Of a stretch of 64,000 nucleotides of DNA, positions 16,322-24,011 are shown one piece after another. The notes below the pieces were generated by a model, which was not told where the DNA came from, did not search any database, and saw only the letters and a list, made by a program, of their open reading frames with translations. Origin of the DNA: CAWCJL01 sp963795775 (lineage in GTDB: Bacteria > Acidobacteriota > Terriglobia > Terriglobales > Acidobacteriaceae); NCBI GenBank assembly GCA_963795775.1, contig CAWCJL010000005.1, forward strand, positions 248,001-312,000, in the 5' to 3' direction. Position numbers and translations under genes: made by a program. Numbering within the stretch: position 1 is the stretch's first letter; the number at the start of each line of letters is the position of its first letter.

Positions 16322-18538
16322 ATGGGTCTGGGGACGAACTCCCATCGCATCGCACTCAGCGTACTCTTCAGCATCACCCTCACGGCAGCGGGCCAGCACA
16401 CACTGCACGGCGCATCATCCCAGGACAAAGCTCCCGCGGGACCTTGGATGAATGCCAGCTTGTCGCCGGATGAGCGCGCCAACATGGTTCTCAAGGAACT
16501 GACGCTGGACGAAAAGATCTCCCTGGTACACGGCAACGGCATGCCCGGCTGGGGCCCTCCACGTCCCAACGCCTATCTGGGCAACGGCGGCGCCGGCTTC
16601 GTGCTGGGAATTCCCCGGCTTGGCATCCCCATCATTCAAATGAGTGACGCCGCCTACGGTGTCCGCAGCAGCGCGGAAAACGGGCGCTACTCTACCGCTC
16701 TGCCTTCCAACCTGGCCGCCGCTGCCAGTTGGGACCCGCAGGCCGCCTGTGACTACGGCGCGCTCATCGGTCGCGAACTGCGCGCGCAGGGCTACAACAT
16801 GACCCTGGGCGGTGGGGTGAACCTCACCCGCGAGCCGCGCAACGGCCGCACCTTCGAATACCAGGGCGAAGACCCCATCCTGGCGGGTACGCTGGTCGGC
16901 AATCGCATCAAGTGCGAGGGTGCCGAGCACGTCATCAGCGACATCAAACACTACGCCGTCAATGACCAGGAAAGCGGCCGCAACGAAGTCAACTCCATCA
17001 TCAGCAAACGAGCCATGCGCGAAAGCGATCTCTTCGCCTTCGAGATCGGCATCGAGGTCGGCCATCCCGCGGCGGTGATGTGCTCCTACAACGCCGTGAA
17101 CGGCGACTTTGCCTGCGAAAACAAATACCTGCTCACGGACGTGCTGAAGAAGGACTGGAAGTTTCCCGGTTTCGTGCTCTCCGACTGGGGCGGCACGCAC
17201 AGCACGGTGAAAGCCTCCGCCGCCGGCCTCGACAACGAAGAACCCCTCGATGAGTACTACGGCGAAGCGCTCAAGCAGGCCGTCCAATCCGGCAAGGTTC
17301 CTATGTCGGAACTCGACGACCACGCCCGCCGCATCCTCCGCTCCGAGTTCGCCAGCGGCATCGTGGACCATCCTGTCCAGAAAAGTGTCGTTGACGTAGA
17401 AGGCGGCTTCGAGACCGCACGCAGGATCGAAGAAAACAGCATCGTTCTGCTCAAGAACAGCAATAACGTGCTCCCTCTCGACCGCGAAAAGCTGCACCAC
17501 ATCGCCGTCATCGGCTCGCATGCCGATATGGGCATGATCTCCGGCGGAGGCTCGGCCCAGGTGGACCCGCCCGGCCGTCCTCCATCGAAGTGGCAGGAGC
17601 ACGTCTGGTTCCCAACCTCGCCGGCAAAATCCATCATGGCGAAGGTCCCCAGCGTCCCTGTGCTGTTCGATTCGGGCGCAGACCCCGCCTCTGCCGCAGC
17701 GGTCGCGAAACAGGCTGACGTGGCCTTCGTCTTCGCCCACCAGTGGACGAGCGAAGGCATGGACCTGCCCAACCTCTCGCTCCCCGACAACCAGGACGCG
17801 TTGATCGAACAGGTCGCCGCGGCCAATCCGCACACCGTCGTGGTGCTTGAAACCGGCACCGCCGTAACCATGCCCTGGGTCGACAAGGTAGAAGGCATTC
17901 TCGAAGTCTGGTACGCCGGCAGCAAGGGCTCCGATGCCCTCGCCAACGTGCTCTTTGGCGATGTAAACCCCAGCGCCAAGCTGCCCATGACCTTCCCGCT
18001 CAGTGTCGCCGACCTGCCCCATCCGCAGCTGGTCCAGCCGCCCCCGGGCGCGCAGGGAAGAGAAGCCGTCATGCGCACCGGCAAGGCCGTTCCCACCTTC
18101 AGCGTCAACTATGACGAAGGCCTGAAGGTCGGCTACAAGTGGTACGACGCGGAAAAGAAACCAGTACTGTTTCCTTTTGGCTTCGGCCTTTCCTACACCA
18201 CCTACGCCTACTCCGGCCTCAAGGTTGAGCCTGGCCAGCAGGTCGCGGTCCGCTTTACTGTGAAGAACACCGGTAACCGTGCGGGCGACGAAATCGCAGA
18301 GGTCTACGCGTCCCTGCCCGAGTCCGCCGGCGAGCCGCCCAAACGCCTCATCGGCTGGAGCAAGGTCCACCTCAACGCAGGCGAGAGCCGCGAGGTCAGC
18401 CTCACCATTAACCCCAAGTACCTCTCCATCTTCAACGAGTCCCGCGACGCCTGGGAGCGCGTCCCCGGCAACTACACCATCTCCGTCGGGGGCTCCTCGC
18501 AGGACCTGCCCCTTCACCAATCCATTACGCTGCAATAG
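16322..18538 (+). CDS. Glycoside hydrolase family 3, beta-glucosidase type, secreted
   Basis: 738 residues with an N-terminal signal segment (IALSVLFSITLTAAG). The GH3 N-domain contains MSDAAYGVRS, KHYAVNDQESGRNEVNS, and the nucleophile Asp288 in FVLSDWGGTHS. The C-domain follows (AVIGSHADMGMISGGGSAQV and WYAGSKGSDALANVLFGDVN). A fibronectin-III-like end (FGFGLSYTTYAYSGL, TVKNTGNRAGDEIAEVY) completes a full-length family member. It probably releases glucose or another sugar from beta-glycosides in the periplasm. It stands alone after a terminator. The long leftward frame opposite it is a shadow. Confidence 0.92.
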   Translation: MGLGTNSHRIALSVLFSITLTAAGQHTLHGASSQDKAPAGPWMNASLSPDERANMVLKELTLDEKISLVHGNGMPGWGPPRPNAYLGNGGAGFVLGIPRLGIPIIQMSDAAYGVRSSAENGRYSTALPSNLAAAASWDPQAACDYGALIGRELRAQGYNMTLGGGVNLTREPRNGRTFEYQGEDPILAGTLVGNRIKCEGAEHVISDIKHYAVNDQESGRNEVNSIISKRAMRESDLFAFEIGIEVGHPAAVMCSYNAVNGDFACENKYLLTDVLKKDWKFPGFVLSDWGGTHSTVKASAAGLDNEEPLDEYYGEALKQAVQSGKVPMSELDDHARRILRSEFASGIVDHPVQKSVVDVEGGFETARRIEENSIVLLKNSNNVLPLDREKLHHIAVIGSHADMGMISGGGSAQVDPPGRPPSKWQEHVWFPTSPAKSIMAKVPSVPVLFDSGADPASAAAVAKQADVAFVFAHQWTSEGMDLPNLSLPDNQDALIEQVAAANPHTVVVLETGTAVTMPWVDKVEGILEVWYAGSKGSDALANVLFGDVNPSAKLPMTFPLSVADLPHPQLVQPPPGAQGREAVMRTGKAVPTFSVNYDEGLKVGYKWYDAEKKPVLFPFGFGLSYTTYAYSGLKVEPGQQVAVRFTVKNTGNRAGDEIAEVYASLPESAGEPPKRLIGWSKVHLNAGESREVSLTINPKYLSIFNESRDAWERVPGNYTISVGGSSQDLPLHQSITLQ

Positions 18539-18606
18539 CAACTAGCCGGGATCGGGCAGGACTCATCCGCACCTGCCCCGTCCGCGCAAAGGGCCGATCG
18601 GCGCCC

Positions 18607-19167
18607 CTAAACAGGATTCAGAGTGGGCGAATCCCCCGCGAGCAGCAACTGCGGCATTTGCGCGAAGAAATATCGCGTCTTCCGATCGTTTTTGCGAAAG
18701 ACATAAATCAGATCAAAGCGGTCGTCCGGCCACTCCTCCGGGATGCCGCCCTCTCCCGAGATACAGCGTGCCAGCTTGGCAATGCTCTTGTGTTCCCAGG
18801 CGATCAGTACCGCCTCGCTGCGTTCCATGGCAGCCGCCGCCACCTCGTCTTCCTGTCCTTTGTCGAATGTGAGATCGATTTCGATCCCCAGCTTTTGCGC
18901 CAGCGGCGCCAGCGTTTCCCGCTCACGATGACTCTGCGTATGGTGCGTGCCGGTCGATGAGGCGAACAAGTGCGCCGGAGTCGCCAGCCCGGCGCGCCGC
19001 ACCGGCCCAAGCGACGGATCGAAAAACGGCACCAGCGCTCCGGCGCGTTGCCACCCACGCACCGCTAAGCTGCGAGAATCCTTGTTTCCATCGGTATCCA
19101 CACCGTCTGACTCGGAAGTCGGCTTTTCCGCATGCCGAATGATCATAATGAGAGGGCTTTGAATCAT
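18607..19167 (-). CDS. Histidine phosphatase superfamily protein (phosphoglycerate-mutase-like)
   Basis: 186 residues. The catalytic RH motif is right at the N-terminus (MIQSPLIMIIRHAEKP). AHLFASSTGTHHTQSHRERET follows as the second conserved region, with a C-terminal WEHKSIAKLARCI supplying the second His. The ATG at 19167 fits the family, while the longer frame upstream adds unrelated residues. GGAG lies just before it. The substrate cannot be predicted; such small proteins dephosphorylate sugars, proteins or nucleotides. Upstream at about 19238-19290 there are three imperfect copies of an AGCGCACTGCGGA-like unit. Confidence 0.8.
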   Translation of the reverse strand: MIQSPLIMIIRHAEKPTSESDGVDTDGNKDSRSLAVRGWQRAGALVPFFDPSLGPVRRAGLATPAHLFASSTGTHHTQSHRERETLAPLAQKLGIEIDLTFDKGQEDEVAAAAMERSEAVLIAWEHKSIAKLARCISGEGGIPEEWPDDRFDLIYVFRKNDRKTRYFFAQMPQLLLAGDSPTLNPV

Positions 19168-19422
19168 GGGGGCTCCGCAAACCTTCTTGGAGTTGGATGC
19201 TGGTGCAGAGATTGCATTAGAGCGGCACAGTGCCCAAGCGCACTGCGGATTAGCCCCGAAGCGCACTGCGGACTAGCGCCGAAGCGCACTGCCGACCACT
19301 GCGAACAGAGCGTGGCGATACGGAACTGCAAGGCAGCAGTGATTACCCGCATCGTGCCCGCCTCTTCGTTTGCGTGCCTTGCTTCAGGCGAGTTGTGCTT
19401 CCAACTCGGCCCAGCCCATATC

Positions 19423-21249
19423 TCAGGCGAGCTGCTCTTCCAGCTCCGCCCATCGCGCATACAGCCGGTCCACCGCGTCTTGCGCTTCCGTCACGCGCGC
19501 CGTCGCCGCTTCCAGTTCCGCCGCATCCGTGGCAATCGCCGGATCCTGCAGCCGCGCTTGCTCCGCCTCCAACCGCGCCTCTGCTTCCGCGATCCGCTCC
19601 TCGATCCCCGCATACTCGCGCGCTTCCAGATACGACAGCTTCTTCTTCCCGCCAGCGCTTGCCGGCGCCGCAACTGTCGCCGTAGCTGCCGCCGCGCTCG
19701 CCGGCTTCGCTTTCACCTCCGCCGCATCCCCGCGCTGCTGCGCATCGCGCCACGTCTCCCACTGCCGGTAATCCGCAAACTGCCCTGCACCGCCCAGCCC
19801 GTCCAGCCCCAGCACCGTGGTCGATACGCGATCCAGCAGGTAGCGATCGTGCGTCACCAGCACCAGCGATCCCCGGAACTCGAGCAGGCTCTCTTCCAGG
19901 ATCTCGAGCGTCGGGATATCGAGATCGTTTGTCGGCTCGTCCAGCAACAGCAGATCCGCCGGCTCCAGCATCAGCTTTGCAATCAGCACGCGCGCGCGTT
20001 CGCCGCCGGAAAGGTTCGCCACCGGCTGATTCAACTGCTCACCGGTGAAGAGGAAGCGCGAAGCCCAGGACGCCACGTGCACCACGCGATCCTGGTAGAC
20101 CACGGAGTCGCTGTCCGGCGCCAGCGCCCGCCGCAATGTCACGCTCTCATCAAGTTGGCGGTTCTGGTCGAAGTAGACGATCCGCAGTGAGGGTGCGCGC
20201 TCCACTTTTCCCGCCGTCGGCTCTATTTCGCCGCGCAGCAGCCGCAGCAGCGTCGTCTTCCCGCTGCCGTTCGGGCCCACCAGTCCCACCCGTGTGCCCG
20301 CCTTGAATAGAAAATTCAGATCGCGGAAAAGCACCCGCTCGCCCACGTCATAGCGCACCTCTTCGAGCGTCAGCAGCCGCTTGCTTTCGCGCCCGCTTTC
20401 CGTGAACTCGATCGAAGCCGTGGAAGTCCGGTTACGCGCCGAAACCTCCGCCAGCTCGCCCATCATCGCGTGTGCCTTGTCAATCCGCGCCTTCGCCTTG
20501 GTGCTGCGCGCTTTCGGCCCGCGCCGCAGCCACTCGATCTCCGTCTTCACGCGGTTTTCCAGCGACTCCTGCCGGCGCACCTGCGCCTCCAGAAACGCCT
20601 CCTTCTCCTCGAGAAAGCGGCTGTAAGTGCCGCGCACACGCAGCAGCCCATCCGGGTACGTCGGGTTGATCTCCACAATCTCCGACGCGACGTTTTCAAG
20701 GAAATAGCGGTCATGGCTGATTACGACGGAAGCGAAGGAAGCCCCCTCCAGCACGCCTTCCAGCCACTCAATGCCGGCCAGGTCCAGGTGGTTCGTCGGC
20801 TCGTCCAGCAGCAGCACATCCGGTTCCGTTGCGAGCCCTTCCGCAATTGCCAATCGCTTCCGCCAGCCGCCGGATAACGTCACCGCTTCTGTTGCGAAAT
20901 CCTCAAAGCCTGTCCGCCCCAGCGTTTCCCGGAGGCGCCGGTCCCACTCGCCTTCCGGCACCGCGGCGCGCCGCAGCGCGTCCTCCGCGATCGACCAGAC
21001 GGTCTGCCCCGGCGCAAACTCGGAAACCTGCGCCACATAGCTTAGCCGCGTCCGTTTGCGCACGGCCACCTCGCCGCTGTCCGGCTCGATCTCCCCGGCA
21101 AGCACGCCCAGCAACGTGGATTTGCCCGCACCATTTGGGCCGATCAGCCCGATGCGCGCGCCCTCCTCCACAGTGAACGAAATGTCGCGGAAGAGCGGCT
21201 TGGGTCCGTAAGCTTTGCTGATCTTTTGGGCGTTGAGAATGGGCGGCAT
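19423..21249 (-). CDS. uup: ABC-F family ATPase, Uup-like
   Basis: 608 residues with two ABC domains and no membrane part, so an ABC-F protein acting on ribosomes or DNA rather than a transporter. Domain 1 has GPNGAGKST, LSGGWRKRL and LLLDEPTNHLDL. The arm/linker is rich in Arg and Lys (RRGPKARSTKAKARIDKAH). Domain 2 has GPNGSGKTT, LSGGERARV and LLLDEPTNDLDI. The C-terminus (about 515-608) is an Ala/Glu-rich coiled coil, as in Uup. ABC-F proteins bind the ribosomal E site and modulate elongation; Uup has also been linked to tolerance of branched DNA. A second ABC-F gene lies directly upstream on the same strand. Confidence 0.85.
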   Translation of the reverse strand: MPPILNAQKISKAYGPKPLFRDISFTVEEGARIGLIGPNGAGKSTLLGVLAGEIEPDSGEVAVRKRTRLSYVAQVSEFAPGQTVWSIAEDALRRAAVPEGEWDRRLRETLGRTGFEDFATEAVTLSGGWRKRLAIAEGLATEPDVLLLDEPTNHLDLAGIEWLEGVLEGASFASVVISHDRYFLENVASEIVEINPTYPDGLLRVRGTYSRFLEEKEAFLEAQVRRQESLENRVKTEIEWLRRGPKARSTKAKARIDKAHAMMGELAEVSARNRTSTASIEFTESGRESKRLLTLEEVRYDVGERVLFRDLNFLFKAGTRVGLVGPNGSGKTTLLRLLRGEIEPTAGKVERAPSLRIVYFDQNRQLDESVTLRRALAPDSDSVVYQDRVVHVASWASRFLFTGEQLNQPVANLSGGERARVLIAKLMLEPADLLLLDEPTNDLDIPTLEILEESLLEFRGSLVLVTHDRYLLDRVSTTVLGLDGLGGAGQFADYRQWETWRDAQQRGDAAEVKAKPASAAAATATVAAPASAGGKKKLSYLEAREYAGIEERIAEAEARLEAEQARLQDPAIATDAAELEAATARVTEAQDAVDRLYARWAELEEQLA

Positions 21250-21285
21250 AAGAAATCAGAGGTCAGGGGTCAGGGATCAGCATGC

Positions 21286-21351
21286 GGGGTCAGGGGATCA
21301 GGGTTCAGAGTCACAAGTCAGGAGCCTGCGGTATTCCCATCCCCTGACCCC
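21286..21351. repeat. Inverted repeat between the two ABC-F genes
   Basis: GGGGTCAGGGGAT (21286-21298) and ATCCCCTGACCCC (21339-21351) are perfect 13-base inverted arms. They sit in a 128-base gap with further GTCAGGG and CCCTGAC copies from 21250 to 21366. It may end the upstream ABC-F transcript or belong to a dispersed GTCAGGG repeat. Confidence 0.7.
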
Positions 21352-21377
21352 TACTCCCTGACTCCTGCCCCGTGGCT

Positions 21378-22988
21378 TTACCGAGCCGCCGTCGCGGTCG
21401 CCGCCTGGAACTCCTCATACGGCCCCTTGAAGTCCTCGATCGTATCCGGCTCAAAATGCCAGATGCGCGTCGCCACTTCATCAATCAGGTCGTGATCGTG
21501 CGTCACCAAGAGCACCGTTCCCTCGTACCGCTGCAGCGCGATGTTCAGCGCGTTGATCGATTCCAGATCGAGGTGGTTCGTCGGCTCGTCGAAGACCAGG
21601 ATGTTCGGCTTCTGCAGCATCAGCCGGCAGAAGATCAGCCGCGCCGCTTCGCCGCCGGAGAGTGCATCGGTCGGCTTCAGTCCTTCCTCCCCACGGAACA
21701 GCATCTGTCCCAGCAGCCCGCGAATGTCTTCCTTCGTGGCCTGCGGGTCGAAGCTGTGCAGCCACTCCGCCACCGTCGTGCCCTTCTCGATCATCCCGGA
21801 CACGTCCTGTGGGAAGTAGCCAATCTGCGCCTCGTGTCCCCACTTCACCGTGCCGCTGTCGATGGTGAAGCCCTTTTCTGCTACATCCGGGGCGGCGGAA
21901 AGCAGGGACTTCAGCAGGGTCGTCTTGCCCAGGCCGTTGCGCCCCATCATGCCGATCTTTTCCCCGCGCATCACGGAACCGGTGAAGTTACGAATCACCA
22001 GCTGGCCGTCATACCCCTTCGTCAGTCCCTCGAACTCCAGGATGTGCTTGCCCGAAGGCCGCACCATGTCGAAGCGGATATACGGGCGCGCTATGTTGGA
22101 TCGCGCCAGGTCGTTGGTCTGCAGCCGCTCGACTTCCTTCTTGCGCGAGGTCACCTGGCTCGAACGCGTACCGGCAGAAAAGCGCGCGATAAACTCGTTC
22201 AACTGCGCGATCTTCTTCTCCCGCTGCGCATTTTCCGACTCCAGCCGCGAGCGGATCTGCATCTTCGCCAGCACCATGTCGTCGTAGCCGCCGGTGTAGG
22301 TAATGATCGTCTCGTAGTCGATGTCGGCAGTGTGCGTGCACACGCTGTTCAGAAAGTGGCGATCGTGCGAGATGGTGATCAGCGTGCCTTCAAACTGCAG
22401 CAGAAAATCCTGCAGCCAGTGGATCGAGTCAAGATCGAGGTAGTTCGTCGGCTCGTCCAGCAGCAGCGCCTGCGGCTTGCCGAACAGCGCCTGCGCCAGC
22501 AGCACGCGCACCTTCTGGCCGCCCTGCAGTTCGCTCATCTTGCGCTCATGGAGCTCGTCGGGAATGTCCAGGCCCTGCAGCAGGATCGCGGCATCGCTCT
22601 CGGCGGTGTAGCCGTCCTCTTCGCCCACAATGCCCTCAAGCTCACCCAGCCGCATGCCGTCTTCGTCGGTCATCTCCGGCTTTTCATAAATCCGGTCGCG
22701 TTCTTCCAGCGCCGCCCACAGGCCCTTGTTGCCCATAATCACGGTATCGATCACGCGATACGCGTCAAAGGCGTACTGGTCCTGCCGCAGCACGGAGATC
22801 TTCTTGGGGCGAACCACCGTGCCCTTCTGCGGTTCCAGGTCCCCCGCCAGGATCTTCATGAAAGTCGATTTCCCCGCGCCATTCGGGCCCGTCAGGCCAT
22901 ACCGCCGCCCGGGAATAAAATTCGTCGTTACTTCCTCAAACAGAACCTTTGCGCCGTAGCGCATGCTTACATCGTTGACTGAAATCAT
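21378..22988 (-). CDS. ybiT: ABC-F family ATPase, YbiT-like
   Basis: 536 residues, matching YbiT in length. Two ABC domains: GPNGAGKST, a signature written LQGGQKVRV, and LLLDEPTNYLDL in the first; GRNGLGKTT, LSGGEAARL and LVFDEPTNHLDL in the second. The arm region (YEKPEMTDEDGMRLGELEGI, then GEEDGYTAES) and the basic linker (SRKKEVERLQTNDLARSNI) fit the YbiT branch. It is expected to act on the ribosome. Its stop lies 128 bases before the Uup-like gene, with inverted repeats between, so cotranscription is uncertain. Confidence 0.88.
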   Translation of the reverse strand: MISVNDVSMRYGAKVLFEEVTTNFIPGRRYGLTGPNGAGKSTFMKILAGDLEPQKGTVVRPKKISVLRQDQYAFDAYRVIDTVIMGNKGLWAALEERDRIYEKPEMTDEDGMRLGELEGIVGEEDGYTAESDAAILLQGLDIPDELHERKMSELQGGQKVRVLLAQALFGKPQALLLDEPTNYLDLDSIHWLQDFLLQFEGTLITISHDRHFLNSVCTHTADIDYETIITYTGGYDDMVLAKMQIRSRLESENAQREKKIAQLNEFIARFSAGTRSSQVTSRKKEVERLQTNDLARSNIARPYIRFDMVRPSGKHILEFEGLTKGYDGQLVIRNFTGSVMRGEKIGMMGRNGLGKTTLLKSLLSAAPDVAEKGFTIDSGTVKWGHEAQIGYFPQDVSGMIEKGTTVAEWLHSFDPQATKEDIRGLLGQMLFRGEEGLKPTDALSGGEAARLIFCRLMLQKPNILVFDEPTNHLDLESINALNIALQRYEGTVLLVTHDHDLIDEVATRIWHFEPDTIEDFKGPYEEFQAATATAAR

Positions 22989-23118
22989 GTCCGTCTCTCT
23001 TCTCTATTGTCGCAGAATCCGTCGCAATCAGCAGCGCCGGGACTGCCTTGGCCCTTGCCTCCGCGGGCGGTTGCTGTTCTCATCGTTCGTGGTCGGCGCT
23101 GCTCGCCGGGAGGAACCA

Positions 23119-24006
23119 ATGAACCGTCGCGATTTCGCAAAATTCACCGCCGCCGCCGCCCTGGGCAGCGCCTTTACTCCACCGTCGGCCCTGGCAGGCA
23201 CCTCCGGCGCTGCTCCCGCCACGGCGCCCTTCCGCTTCTCCGTCATGCTCTGGACCATCGACGGAAAGATCCCCTTCGACCAGTCCCTCCAGGATGTCGC
23301 CGCAGCCGGCTACCAGGGCGTTGAGCTGGTGAACGAATTCACCAAGTGGTCCGATGCCGACATCCGCGGAATCATGGCGCGCATGCGTACACTCAACCTG
23401 ACCTTTGACTCCATCGCTGGCGTGAAAACCGGTTTCGCCGACCCCGACGCCGGTCCTGCGCTCCTCACGGAACTCGGAAAGCAATTCGCCATCGCGGACA
23501 AGCTCGGCTGCCGGCAGATCATCCTGCTTTCGGGCAAGCGCCTGCCCCATGCCGCTCCGGGCGCGCAGCACACGGCTTCGATTGAAAACCTGAAGCGGGC
23601 CGGCGCTCTTGCCGCGCAGCACAAGATGGAACTCGTGATCGAGCCGATTGACAACCTTGAACAACCCACCATCTACCTGACGAGCGTCGCCGAAGCCTTT
23701 GAGATCGTCCGCGCCGTGGACAATCCCGCAGTCCGCGTTTTGTACGACTTCTACCACGAGCAGCGCGGCGCCGGGAACCTCATCGAAAAGCTCGACGGCA
23801 ACATCGACCTGATCGGCCTGGTCCACGTGGCCGACGTTCCCGGTCGCCACCAACCCGGCACCGGCGAGATCGATTACCGCAACATCTACCGCGCGCTCGC
23901 CCAGGCCCACTACCACCGCTTCATCGCGATGGAGTTCTACCCCACAGGCGACCCCGTCGCCATGCTCCGCGCCGCGCGCGAATCAGCCCTGCAGGCCGTT
24001 GCCTAG
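23119..24006 (+). CDS. Hydroxypyruvate isomerase-like TIM-barrel protein, Tat-exported
   Basis: 295 residues beginning with a twin-arginine signal (MNRRDFAKFTAAAALGSAFT). AGGAGG-like sequence sits just upstream of the ATG at 23119; the longer frame from 22963 is not needed. The mature part is a xylose-isomerase-type TIM barrel resembling hydroxypyruvate isomerase: SVMLWTIDGKIPFDQ, GYQGVELVNEF, ELVIEPIDNLEQP, VRVLYDFYHEQRGAGNL, GLVHVADVPGRHQPGTGEID. The metal-binding Glu, Asp and His positions appear present. Periplasmic members are common in acidobacteria and the true substrate is unknown. It converges on the PQQ dehydrogenase with a 5-base gap. Confidence 0.85.
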   Translation: MNRRDFAKFTAAAALGSAFTPPSALAGTSGAAPATAPFRFSVMLWTIDGKIPFDQSLQDVAAAGYQGVELVNEFTKWSDADIRGIMARMRTLNLTFDSIAGVKTGFADPDAGPALLTELGKQFAIADKLGCRQIILLSGKRLPHAAPGAQHTASIENLKRAGALAAQHKMELVIEPIDNLEQPTIYLTSVAEAFEIVRAVDNPAVRVLYDFYHEQRGAGNLIEKLDGNIDLIGLVHVADVPGRHQPGTGEIDYRNIYRALAQAHYHRFIAMEFYPTGDPVAMLRAARESALQAVA

Positions 24007-24011
24007 GCTTC

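Noticed and set aside
16415..18541. A 708-residue leftward open frame opposite the GH3 gene
   Set aside because: It mirrors the GH3 gene almost exactly, has no recognisable motif and is rich in Val, Gly, Ala and Arg, as expected of an antisense shadow in GC-rich DNA.
19238..19290. Three AGCGCACTGCGGA-like units upstream of the histidine phosphatase
   Set aside because: Short and imperfect; could be an operator or chance in GC-rich DNA, too weak to list on its own.
21372..22982. A 536-residue rightward frame opposite the YbiT-like gene
   Set aside because: Same length and span as the real gene on the other strand, with no domain pattern.
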